A stretch of DNA of 64,000 bases, taken from the NCBI RefSeq assembly GCF_000243115.2, contig NZ_CP007035.1, positions 2,852,001 to 2,916,000 on the forward strand, written 5' to 3'. The DNA comes from Niabella soli DSM 19437. Its GTDB lineage: Bacteria > Bacteroidota > Bacteroidia > Chitinophagales > Chitinophagaceae. Each line of letters starts with the position of its first letter. Position 1 is the stretch's first letter. Under the pieces are notes generated by a model that was given only the letters and a program-made list of their open reading frames with translations, did not search any database and was not told where the DNA came from. Positions 8,302 through 15,840 of the stretch are shown piece after piece. Made by a program: the position numbers and the translations under genes.

Positions 8302-8426
8302 ATTCTTATATCAGCAAAGTAAGTTGCAATACTTTTTTTTTAAGTAGGAGATCTCTCCTCGTCAGGCAAAGTCTTCCTCGTCGAGATGATGCTTCTTTCT
8401 ATTACAGTCCCGCAGCCCGCACAAAA

Positions 8427-8454
8427 AAAGTGCAGAACCCTGATCCTGCACTTT
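8427..8454. terminator. Bidirectional intrinsic terminator between lutB and nrdA
   Basis: Stem AAAGTGCAG (8427-8435) with CTGCACTTT (8446-8454), loop AACCCTGATC. An A run precedes and a T-rich stretch follows, so it can serve nrdA on the minus strand and lutB on the plus strand. Confidence 0.8.
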
Positions 8455-8575
8455 CAATTTTTATATCCAACGGTTACTTAATCGTGAAATGTCAAAAGTG
8501 AAACGTGAGCTTCTGATGTTTATCGTTTCACGATACTATACGCCACTTTACAAGTAACCCATATACGTCTTCTCT

Positions 8576-10222
8576 TTACGATTCACAACTGCTACACACG
8601 GTAAGTGTGTTCACCAGCTCTTTGGAAACCGACTGGCTGCGCTGGTAATACAGGGTTTTTACGCCCAGCTTCCAGGCCTCAATCAGCAGCTTGTTCACTT
8701 CTTTCACCGGCAATCCCGGAGGAATGTTCAGGTTCAGGCTCTGGCCCTGGTCTACAAACTTCTGGCGGATAGAAGCCTGCTGAATGATCTCCAACTGGCT
8801 GATCTCACGGAAGGTCTTGAACACATCTTTTTCATGCTCGGTTAAACCCTCTACGTGCTGCACGCTGCCGTGGTTCAGCATAATACTGCGCCACACATCT
8901 TCTGTATCCAATCCTTTTTCTTCCAGCAACGCTTTCAGGTATTTGTTTTTACGGATGAAGTTTCCTTTTGACAAACCCGCTTTGTAATAATTGCTTACAA
9001 AGGGCTCAATTCCCGGAGAAGATTGTCCCAGAATTGCGGAGGAAGAAGTAGTGGGCGCAATGGCCATAACCGTAGTATTGCGGCGGCCATAACCTTTAAG
9101 CAGGTCCGGTTCCCCATAAATGCGGGCCAGCTCTATGGTTGCTTTTTCTGTTTTTTCCTGCAATTCAGCAAAGATCGAGTGCGTCAATTGCTTCGCCTTC
9201 ATACTTTCAAAGGCGATCATGTTGCGCTGCAAATAAGAGTGCCAGCCCAAAACACCCAGCCCAAGCGCCCGGTGCCGTTTTGCAAAACGGTTGGCATTAG
9301 CCAGATAGTGGTTGCCTTCTGTTTTGGCAATAAATTCCTGCAGTACTGCATCTAAAAAGAACACGGCCAGCTTGATGGCATCGGTATCTTTCCACTCATC
9401 ATACAATTCCAGGTTAAGAGAAGACAAACAACAGATAAACGATTCGTCCTCTGTAGAAGGCAGCATGATCTCCGAGCACAGGTTGCTTCCGTGCACCGTA
9501 AGGTTCTGGTCTTTATATACCTGGGGTTTATTGCGATTCACATTATCCGTATAAAAAATATACGGCAATCCCTTTTGCTGGCGGCTTTCCAATACCCGCG
9601 CCCATATTTCGCGCTTGGCAATATCTCCATCGATCATTTCCTGCATCCAGTAATCCGACACACAAACGCCGGTAAACAGGTTCTGTATGGGATGCCCGAT
9701 ATCTTTAATATTTAAAAACTCAGAAATATCCGGATGGTCAATATCCAGGTAAGCGGCAAATGCCCCGCGGCGCACTCCACCCTGTGAAATCGTATCCATT
9801 GCGGTATCAAACAGGCGCATAAAGCTTACCGCACCGCTGCTTTTACCATTATCGGTAACCGCACTGCCCCGCCCGCGCAGGGAACCAAAATAGGCAGAAG
9901 TGCCCCCACCGATCTTGGTTTGCATGATCACTTCGCCCAGTTTATGTGTAATGCCTTCGATATGATCCGGCATATGCACGTTAAAACAGGAAATGGGCAA
10001 TCCTCTTTCCGTTCCCATATTGGCCCAGATGGGGGAGCTGAAGCTCATCCAGCCATTCTCCACCATTTCTTTAAAGGCGTCCTTCAGTTCCGGCTTATAC
10101 AGGCGCTGCGCCGCCGCGCTGCATACCCGGTCGATCGCTTTCTCTACGGTTTCTCCGTTCAACAGGTAGCCCCTGTTCAGTATCTGCTCACTTTCTTCGT
10201 TTTTCCACCAAAGCCTTTCCAT
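8576..10222 (-). CDS. nrdA: Ribonucleoside-diphosphate reductase, alpha subunit
   Basis: A 548-aa class I large subunit that reduces ribonucleotides to deoxyribonucleotides. Visible are the active-site region SNLCSEIMLPS with catalytic Cys and Glu, the PISCFNVHM Cys, the Tyr pair region KTLYYQRSQS, and the redox-active C-terminal CSSCES. It is short: translation starts at WWKNEESEQILNRGYLL, so the N-terminal ATP-cone that controls overall activity is missing. It lies 138 bases downstream of nrdB on the same strand and ends at a bidirectional terminator. Cytosolic. Confidence 0.96.
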   Translation of the reverse strand: MERLWWKNEESEQILNRGYLLNGETVEKAIDRVCSAAAQRLYKPELKDAFKEMVENGWMSFSSPIWANMGTERGLPISCFNVHMPDHIEGITHKLGEVIMQTKIGGGTSAYFGSLRGRGSAVTDNGKSSGAVSFMRLFDTAMDTISQGGVRRGAFAAYLDIDHPDISEFLNIKDIGHPIQNLFTGVCVSDYWMQEMIDGDIAKREIWARVLESRQQKGLPYIFYTDNVNRNKPQVYKDQNLTVHGSNLCSEIMLPSTEDESFICCLSSLNLELYDEWKDTDAIKLAVFFLDAVLQEFIAKTEGNHYLANANRFAKRHRALGLGVLGWHSYLQRNMIAFESMKAKQLTHSIFAELQEKTEKATIELARIYGEPDLLKGYGRRNTTVMAIAPTTSSSAILGQSSPGIEPFVSNYYKAGLSKGNFIRKNKYLKALLEEKGLDTEDVWRSIMLNHGSVQHVEGLTEHEKDVFKTFREISQLEIIQQASIRQKFVDQGQSLNLNIPPGLPVKEVNKLLIEAWKLGVKTLYYQRSQSVSKELVNTLTVCSSCES

Positions 10223-10306
10223 ATATAAATTTCTTGTTTGAGGTTTATTGTTTCTTGTTGCCCTACACTTTTATTTTTTCCCCAGCTGTAATGCAGAGGG
10301 CATCCC

Positions 10307-10325
10307 GGTTGCGTCGCACTCTTCA
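10307..10325. repeat. 19-bp repeat shared with 25459-25477
   Basis: GGTTGCGTCGCACTCTTCA occurs exactly at 10307-10325 (between nrdB and nrdA) and at 25459-25477 (between the GH20 and PaaK-like genes), in the same orientation. An exact 19-bp match 15 kb apart is not expected by chance. Confidence 0.75.
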
Positions 10326-10360
10326 TCGTTCCGGTCACGGGGCATCAAACCCACTGCATC

Positions 10361-11335
10361 TTAAAAAAGATCGTTGTAGGTAATGCTCTTGTCGTGCTTG
10401 GTGTATTCTACCGGGCGTTTGGCAAAAAAGTCGTCCAGGCTGTTGGCAAACACTTCTTCTTCAAACCACTGCATCGGGCGGTATTGCTCCAACGTCACAT
10501 TGAACTGTTTGGGGAAACCCAGTTTTTCAAAACTTTCATCCACGCGGAACTTCATAAAGTTCAGCAGGTCGGTTTTATTGATGGTATCAATTTCGCCTTC
10601 GCTAAAGATCCAGTCGATAATTTTGCTTTCCACGGCAATAGAATCCCGTACCAGGGCCATAATGCGGTATTGCATGGCTTCATCGATCAGTTCCGGGTAT
10701 TCTTCTTTTATTTTATTGATCAGGTACACACCGGCATTGGCATGTATTTGTTCATCAACAGAGGTCCAGGCAATGATATTGCTCACATTCTTCATCAGCC
10801 CGCGGAAACGGGTAAAGGAAAGGATGATAGCAAACTGGCTGAAAAGGGAAACGTTTTCGATCAGGATCGAGAACAGGATCAGCGACAGGGTATATTCCCG
10901 GGGATCGGAAGATTTGGCATCTTTTAACGCTTCCGAGAGATATTGGATCCGCTCTGCGATCACCGGCTCATGGATCAGTTTTGAGAACTCATCATTATAT
11001 CCCAGCACTTCCAACAGACGGGAATAAGCCTCTGAATGACGAAACTCGCATTCGGCAAACGTACTGCCCAGCCCGTTCAACTCCGGCTTTGGCATGTGGT
11101 TGTACAAATTGCCCCAGAACGATTTTACCGCCACTTCGATCTGCGCAATGGCCAGCAGACTGTTCTTAATGGCATTACGCTGCGCTACGTTCAAATGGCT
11201 GTGAAAATCCTGCACATCGGCTGTAAAATCCACTTCAGAATGTACCCAGAACGATTTGTTGATCGCTTCGGTAAATTTCAAGACCTCCGGATACTCGAAG
11301 GGTTTATAATTAATACGTTTATCAAATAAGCCCAT
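10361..11335 (-). CDS. nrdB: Ribonucleoside-diphosphate reductase, beta subunit
   Basis: A 324-aa ferritin-like radical-generating subunit that partners NrdA. Metal and radical residues fit the class I pattern: Glu97, His100 and Tyr104 in CEFRHSEAYSRLLEVLG (spacing as in E. coli E115-H118-Y122), Glu in ILIENVSLFSQF, and Glu/His in SVDEQIHANAG. The Tyr suggests a tyrosyl-radical enzyme. No N-terminal ATP-cone is present, although some Bacteroidota NrdB carry one. It is first in the nrdB-nrdA unit; a dyad at 11556-11574 lies upstream. Confidence 0.96.
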   Translation of the reverse strand: MGLFDKRINYKPFEYPEVLKFTEAINKSFWVHSEVDFTADVQDFHSHLNVAQRNAIKNSLLAIAQIEVAVKSFWGNLYNHMPKPELNGLGSTFAECEFRHSEAYSRLLEVLGYNDEFSKLIHEPVIAERIQYLSEALKDAKSSDPREYTLSLILFSILIENVSLFSQFAIILSFTRFRGLMKNVSNIIAWTSVDEQIHANAGVYLINKIKEEYPELIDEAMQYRIMALVRDSIAVESKIIDWIFSEGEIDTINKTDLLNFMKFRVDESFEKLGFPKQFNVTLEQYRPMQWFEEEVFANSLDDFFAKRPVEYTKHDKSITYNDLF

Positions 11336-11709
11336 AATATATTGTTCTTTAAAAATCAGTTTTTTAAAGGGTTATAGAGGCAACGATATGCCGCCGGAGA
11401 AACCTCACCCCCCTCCGGGACAACCTACTGCTTTTCACCCTGAAAGCATCACAAACGAGATACTGGAAAGGCTCTTTGGCAGTAAACCAGCGCGCCGGTT
11501 TATCAAAAAAGCCGACTACAAATTAATCATATAAAATCCAGACAATATAAAGTTGTTATACACAGCCTGTGGAAATATTTTACCTTCAGAATTGAAGCAT
11601 TTCCCCGCCCCTTTCCCATAATTTTCCTATTTTATAGTCAGCACATTATAACAAAAAAATACCTGTTAGGTTTATAAAACCTAACAGGTATGGACAGATT
11701 TACTGAACG
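11336..11709. other. 374-base gap upstream of nrdB
   Basis: No gene seen. TTATACACA at 11556-11564 fits the DnaA-box pattern TTATNCACA and is followed by GCCTGTGGAAAT, so that CACAGCCTGTG forms a dyad. This could be an operator for nrdBA, but a single site is weak evidence. The 11660-11690 terminator of the membrane-protein gene closes the gap. Confidence 0.4.
11660..11690 (-). terminator. Intrinsic terminator of the fabF/membrane-protein unit
   Basis: A perfect 14-bp stem (TACCTGTTAGGTTT at 11660-11673 with AAACCTAACAGGTA at 11677-11690) and 3-base loop. On the minus strand it is followed by a seven-base T run. Confidence 0.85.
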
Positions 11710-12294
11710 TTAATACGCTTGTTTATATAGCATTTTTTGTGCAGCCGTTGCCCACAATATAATGGCGTTTGCGATGGCTTCTATTGCCGCCAAAAAATCG
11801 ACTGAAGCTACTTTTAATTGTAGCAGCACCATTGTGATTACAGCACAAACAACCAATGCAGCGGCGCAAAAAAAGTAGGGCCGCACTTTCATAAAGAAGG
11901 CCATTGGCACAAAATGAATGCCCACAATAATAGAAATTGCAGGGATCAGGTAGTCCTCTAAAGAGCCGTTCGTCAGCAACTGAAAAACAATATTCAGCAA
12001 AATAATTTCAATAATGAAATTGAGCCAGAAAAGCAGTCGCACTTTGCGATTGGCCCTGCTTTCCGGGGCAACGGGCGGGGGCATTGTTTTGCTGATCTTA
12101 ATAAGCCCGGTTGCGTATCTTATAATACCAAAACAGATCACCACACTGATAACAGCAAGTAGCGCGCCGGCAGTTTTCGGCAACCGGACTAATCCGTAGC
12201 ACATCCAAAAAAAACCGATGCGCGCGCCAACCAGCGTGCCAACGCCACGCCCCCTTACCACCTGCCCGCGGCTTCTTGTTTCCGTATTATTCAT
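11710..12294 (-). CDS. Multi-pass membrane protein of unknown function
   Basis: A 194-aa protein with about five or six predicted membrane segments (for example GALLAVISVVICFGII, WLNFIIEIILLNIVFQLL, YLIPAISIIVGIHFVPMAFF and FFCAAALVVCAVITMVLLQL) and a basic N-terminus. I do not recognise the family. Its ATG is three bases after the fabF stop codon, so the two are co-transcribed; the perfect 14-bp terminator follows it. A functional link to fatty acid synthesis is not supported beyond this spacing. Confidence 0.75.
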   Translation of the reverse strand: MNNTETRSRGQVVRGRGVGTLVGARIGFFWMCYGLVRLPKTAGALLAVISVVICFGIIRYATGLIKISKTMPPPVAPESRANRKVRLLFWLNFIIEIILLNIVFQLLTNGSLEDYLIPAISIIVGIHFVPMAFFMKVRPYFFCAAALVVCAVITMVLLQLKVASVDFLAAIEAIANAIILWATAAQKMLYKQAY

Positions 12295-12297
12295 GCG

Positions 12298-13542
12298 TTA
12301 GTCCTCATATTTCCGGAAAACAGCCGTTGCAATATGTCCGCCAAAACCGAAGGTATTACTCATGGCATATCGTATTTCCCTGTGTTGCGCATGATGCAGG
12401 GTAAGGTTAAACACATCTTTGTACTCCGGTTCAATATCTACAGCATTGATGGTAGGCGGCACGATGTTAGTCGCCACGGCCTTAATACAGGCGATGGCTT
12501 CCACAGCGCCCGCAGCCCCTAATAAATGCCCCGTCATGGATTTGGTAGCGCTGATGTTGATAGCGCTCTCCCGTCCAAATACCCGTTCTGCTGCTTTCAG
12601 TTCACTTAAATCACCCTGATGCGTGGAGGTGGCATGTGCATTTAAATAATCAATATCTTTTGGGGTAAGGCCCGCGTCATCCAGCGCAGCCAGCATACCC
12701 AGCCGCGCGCCTTCTCCTTCGGGGTGGGTACCGGTAAGATGATAGGCGTCGGCCGCCATGCCGCCGCCGACGATCTCGGCAATGATTGGCGCCCCACGCT
12801 TTTTGGCATGTTCCAGTTCTTCCAGTATTAAGGCTCCGGCTCCCTCACCCATTACAAAACCATCGCGCGATACATCAAAGGGCCGGGAGGCGGTAGCCGC
12901 CTGTTCATTATTGGTAGATAATGCTTTTGCCGCATTAAAACCGCCGATGCCACATTCATTGATCGCCGCTTCGGAACCACCGGAAATGATCATATCTGCC
13001 TTTCCCCAGCGGATATAGTTGAAGGCATCAATAAGCGCGGTATTGGAAGTGGCGCAAGCAGAAACGGTGGTAAAATTGATCCCGCGCAGTCCGTATTTTA
13101 TAGAGATCACTCCGGAGGCGATGTCCACGATCATCTTCGGAATAAAAAACGGGTTGAACCGGGGGGTACCATCTCCATGGGCAAACTCCATCACCTGTTG
13201 CTGAAACGTTTGTATACCGCCATTGCCCGATCCCCAGATCACACCAATGCGGTCCCGGTTCAGTTGCTCAAAGCTAATGCCTGCATTTTTTACGGCCTCG
13301 GCCACGGTAATCAGCGCGTATTGCGTATAAACATCATAGCGCCGGGCCTCTGCCTTTTCAATATGATGGAGCGGGTCAAAATTTTTTACCTCGCAGGCAA
13401 ACCGGGTTTTAAACTTAGAAGCATCAAACCGGGTAATGGGCGCCGCTCCACTGACACCGTTGATCATCGATTGCCAAAGATCAGGAACATTGTTCCCTAT
13501 AGGCGTTAACGCCCCCAATCCGGTAATAACAACTCTTTTCAT
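12298..13542 (-). CDS. fabF: Beta-ketoacyl-ACP synthase II (FabF)
   Basis: A 414-aa condensing enzyme that elongates acyl-ACP with malonyl-ACP. The Cys-His-His triad is visible: TVSACATSNTALIDAF, LNAHATSTHQGD, and KSMTGHLLGAAGAVEA. The C-terminal NTFGFGGHIATAVF glycine loop is intact. Length is normal for FabF. It is not next to acpP or rnc as is common for the housekeeping copy, and so it might be a pathway-dedicated ketosynthase (for example for aryl polyene elongation), but its motifs do not distinguish these. A 31-bp palindrome lies 28 bases upstream of its start. Confidence 0.9.
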   Translation of the reverse strand: MKRVVITGLGALTPIGNNVPDLWQSMINGVSGAAPITRFDASKFKTRFACEVKNFDPLHHIEKAEARRYDVYTQYALITVAEAVKNAGISFEQLNRDRIGVIWGSGNGGIQTFQQQVMEFAHGDGTPRFNPFFIPKMIVDIASGVISIKYGLRGINFTTVSACATSNTALIDAFNYIRWGKADMIISGGSEAAINECGIGGFNAAKALSTNNEQAATASRPFDVSRDGFVMGEGAGALILEELEHAKKRGAPIIAEIVGGGMAADAYHLTGTHPEGEGARLGMLAALDDAGLTPKDIDYLNAHATSTHQGDLSELKAAERVFGRESAINISATKSMTGHLLGAAGAVEAIACIKAVATNIVPPTINAVDIEPEYKDVFNLTLHHAQHREIRYAMSNTFGFGGHIATAVFRKYED

Positions 13543-13569
13543 CTTATAATTTTTAGTTTTGCAGGATGG

Positions 13570-13600
13570 AATTTCGTATAAAAATTTTTAATACGAAATT
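13570..13600. promoter_or_regulatory. 31-bp A+T-rich palindrome upstream of fabF
   Basis: Arms AATTTCGTAT (13570-13579) and ATACGAAATT (13591-13600) flank AAAAATTTTT A. It lies between the recQ stop and the fabF start, 28 bases before the fabF ATG on the minus strand. The lack of a T run on either side argues for an operator rather than a terminator. Confidence 0.5.
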
Positions 13601-13654
13601 TTATCTGTCAGGTGTGCAGTAGGGGCGTTTGAAAAGCCTCCTGCAACGGGATCG

Positions 13655-15571
13655 TTATTTCCTCCAACTGATCTTCCCATCTTCCAGCATTTGTATTTTT
13701 TCTTCACGTGTAAGAAAGTTGATCACCGTCCAAATGTGGTCTTTATCGGTACCCTGTAATTGTGCCATAAGCTGCGGTATCGTGCAAGGTTCTGTAAGTG
13801 TTTCCCTTATCGTAGTTTGGATGGATTCAAAAACCTCACGGGTCAATTGGTTATTTCTTCGTTTTAAACAATTATCGCAGACACCACAATCTTTGATGTC
13901 GGCATCGCCAAAATAATTACCGATTATTTTGCTGCGACATTCTTTTTCGGCAACTGTATAATCGCTCATTTGGATTACGCGTTCCGCAAACAGCCGTTTC
14001 CGGGCGGTATAATTCTTTGTGTTGATCTGTAACTCCGCTATTTTTATGCGCGTGCGGGTCAGCATGAGCTGCGGATCTTCCTTGCGGGGCTGGTAATCAA
14101 TAATCCCATCCGCATGGATCCGGAACAATTGCTCCTTCACCATTGAAGCATCTGTTTTCATGAGGTAGGCAATATAACTTTCAGAAATACCGATCGGGTA
14201 ATCGTAGATCCCTTCATAGGTTCGTAAAAGCGTTTTAATCAGCGGCTCCAGGTCTGCATGCGTAGCTTCATATTCGTAGAGGCTTTCCTTGTAAGCCGTA
14301 AAGCGCACGGTAGCCGGTATAAAAACCTGTTCATTAAAGGTCAGCCAGCCATCCTGCTCCAGGGCTTTTAAACTGTAAATAGCGGAAGTTATGTCCAGTC
14401 CGAATTTTTTTATAAAATCCTTCAGGTCAAAGTCATAAAACTCGCCCGGGGCCTCTCCTTCGGGCAATTGCAGGTAACTAACCACACCACCATACACATT
14501 ACGAATGGTTTCCATTGACGGGAAACGCTGCTCCGGCAGTTGCTGTAAAGCATCCATATCGGCCTCATTGTATAGCAACACGGCGTAGGATTTTTGCCCA
14601 TCCCGCCCGGCCCGGCCCGCTTCCTGGTAATAATTTTCCAGGCAATCCGGCACATCGGCATGGATCACCGTACGCACATCCGGCTTATCGATACCCATTC
14701 CGAAGGCATTGGTACAAACGATCACACGCGTCTTGTTCTGAACCCAGTCCCGTTGTTTTTGGGTTCGTTCTTCAGCCGGCAGGCCCGCATTGTAGTAATC
14801 GGCCGCAATCCCTTCCAGCAACAGCAGGTCTTTGATCTCCTTGGTATGCTTGCGGGTTTTACAATAAATAATCGCTGAACCCGGAACATTTTTCAACACC
14901 TCAATGATCTTATGAATGCGACTGGCGACTTTAAAAACGCTGAAGGAAAGATTAGGCCGCTCAAATGATTGCCTGAAAACAAGAAATTTATTTTCTCCCT
15001 CGGGGGATAATTTCAAACAAATGTCTTCCTGCACTTTTAGCGTAGCCGACGCGGTAAGCGCAATCACCGGTACACCGGGCAGCTCTTCGCGCAGGCGGGC
15101 AATACGCAGATAAGGCGGACGAAAATCATAGCCCCATTGGGAAATGCAGTGTGCTTCATCTACCGCAATGAAATTCACCTGCAATGCAGGAAGGTATTCT
15201 TTAAAAAGATTTGTTTCCAGCCGCTCGGGCGAAACATACAAAAACTTACAGTTGCTGTGCGCGGCTGTTTTGAGTACATTGACCACTTCCTTGCGGGCCA
15301 TGCCGGTATGTATGGCAAAGGCAGTGATATTCTTTTTGCGCAGGTTCTGAACCTGGTCGTTCATCAGGGCGATCAGCGGGGAAATAACGAGGCACAGGCC
15401 CTCTTTAAATAACCCGGGAACCTGATAACAGAGCGATTTGCCACCACCGGTAGGCATCAAAGCCAATACATCTTTCCCCTCCATTGCGGCGCGGATAATA
15501 TCAAGCTGCAATGGACGGAATTGGTCAAAACCAAAATAATTTTTTAACGTTTCCTGCAGCGCCTGTTCCAT
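13655..15571 (-). CDS. recQ: RecQ-family ATP-dependent DNA helicase
   Basis: A 638-aa 3'-5' DNA helicase for recombination and fork repair. Walker A MPTGGGKS (39-46), the DEAH box in VDEAHCISQWGYDFRP, the SAT motif LTASAT, and motif VI YYQEAGRAGRDG are all present. The RecQ zinc-binding part is visible as CRSKIIGNYF then CGVCDNC. The C-terminus has a winged-helix region but is short, without an obvious HRDC domain. The gene stands alone, upstream of fabF on the same strand. Confidence 0.95.
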   Translation of the reverse strand: MEQALQETLKNYFGFDQFRPLQLDIIRAAMEGKDVLALMPTGGGKSLCYQVPGLFKEGLCLVISPLIALMNDQVQNLRKKNITAFAIHTGMARKEVVNVLKTAAHSNCKFLYVSPERLETNLFKEYLPALQVNFIAVDEAHCISQWGYDFRPPYLRIARLREELPGVPVIALTASATLKVQEDICLKLSPEGENKFLVFRQSFERPNLSFSVFKVASRIHKIIEVLKNVPGSAIIYCKTRKHTKEIKDLLLLEGIAADYYNAGLPAEERTQKQRDWVQNKTRVIVCTNAFGMGIDKPDVRTVIHADVPDCLENYYQEAGRAGRDGQKSYAVLLYNEADMDALQQLPEQRFPSMETIRNVYGGVVSYLQLPEGEAPGEFYDFDLKDFIKKFGLDITSAIYSLKALEQDGWLTFNEQVFIPATVRFTAYKESLYEYEATHADLEPLIKTLLRTYEGIYDYPIGISESYIAYLMKTDASMVKEQLFRIHADGIIDYQPRKEDPQLMLTRTRIKIAELQINTKNYTARKRLFAERVIQMSDYTVAEKECRSKIIGNYFGDADIKDCGVCDNCLKRRNNQLTREVFESIQTTIRETLTEPCTIPQLMAQLQGTDKDHIWTVINFLTREEKIQMLEDGKISWRK

Positions 15572-15840
15572 AAAAAACTATACGTTTCGCTTTCGTTTAA
15601 AATGATTGCTGTTGAGATACTTTCCTATGTTTAAACTACTGATCAAGCGTTTGTTATTTATAACTCAAAATTAATGCGGATTTTGTTCCCGGGCAAACCG
15701 GGGACCATATTTTAACGTCCGCTCAATAAAACAGGGGGAGGCAGCACCCTGAGAAACGATGCCCGGCAGATCGCACAGATTAACCCAGAAAAACGCGCTT
15801 CCTGCAATCAGTGAAAAAACCTGTGGAAATCTAAGGGCAA

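Larger units (their letters stand above)
8107..8575. other. 469-base intergenic gap filled with dispersed repeats
   Basis: No gene seen. It holds two copies of a CGTCATTCCGAACGAAGCGA repeat (8132-8170 and 8269-8301), an opposing CGTCGAGATGATGC arm near 8379-8393, a bidirectional terminator at 8427-8454, and inverted GTGAAACG / CGTTTCAC units at 8480-8535. Confidence 0.7.

Noticed and set aside
10394-10927. 177-aa and 214-aa open frames antisense to nrdB
   Set aside because: They lie wholly inside nrdB, whose radical-site motifs are clear; no start context or family match.
11556-11564. Possible replication origin (DnaA box) near nrdB
   Set aside because: A single box, no dnaA, no A+T-rich unwinding stretch with further boxes.
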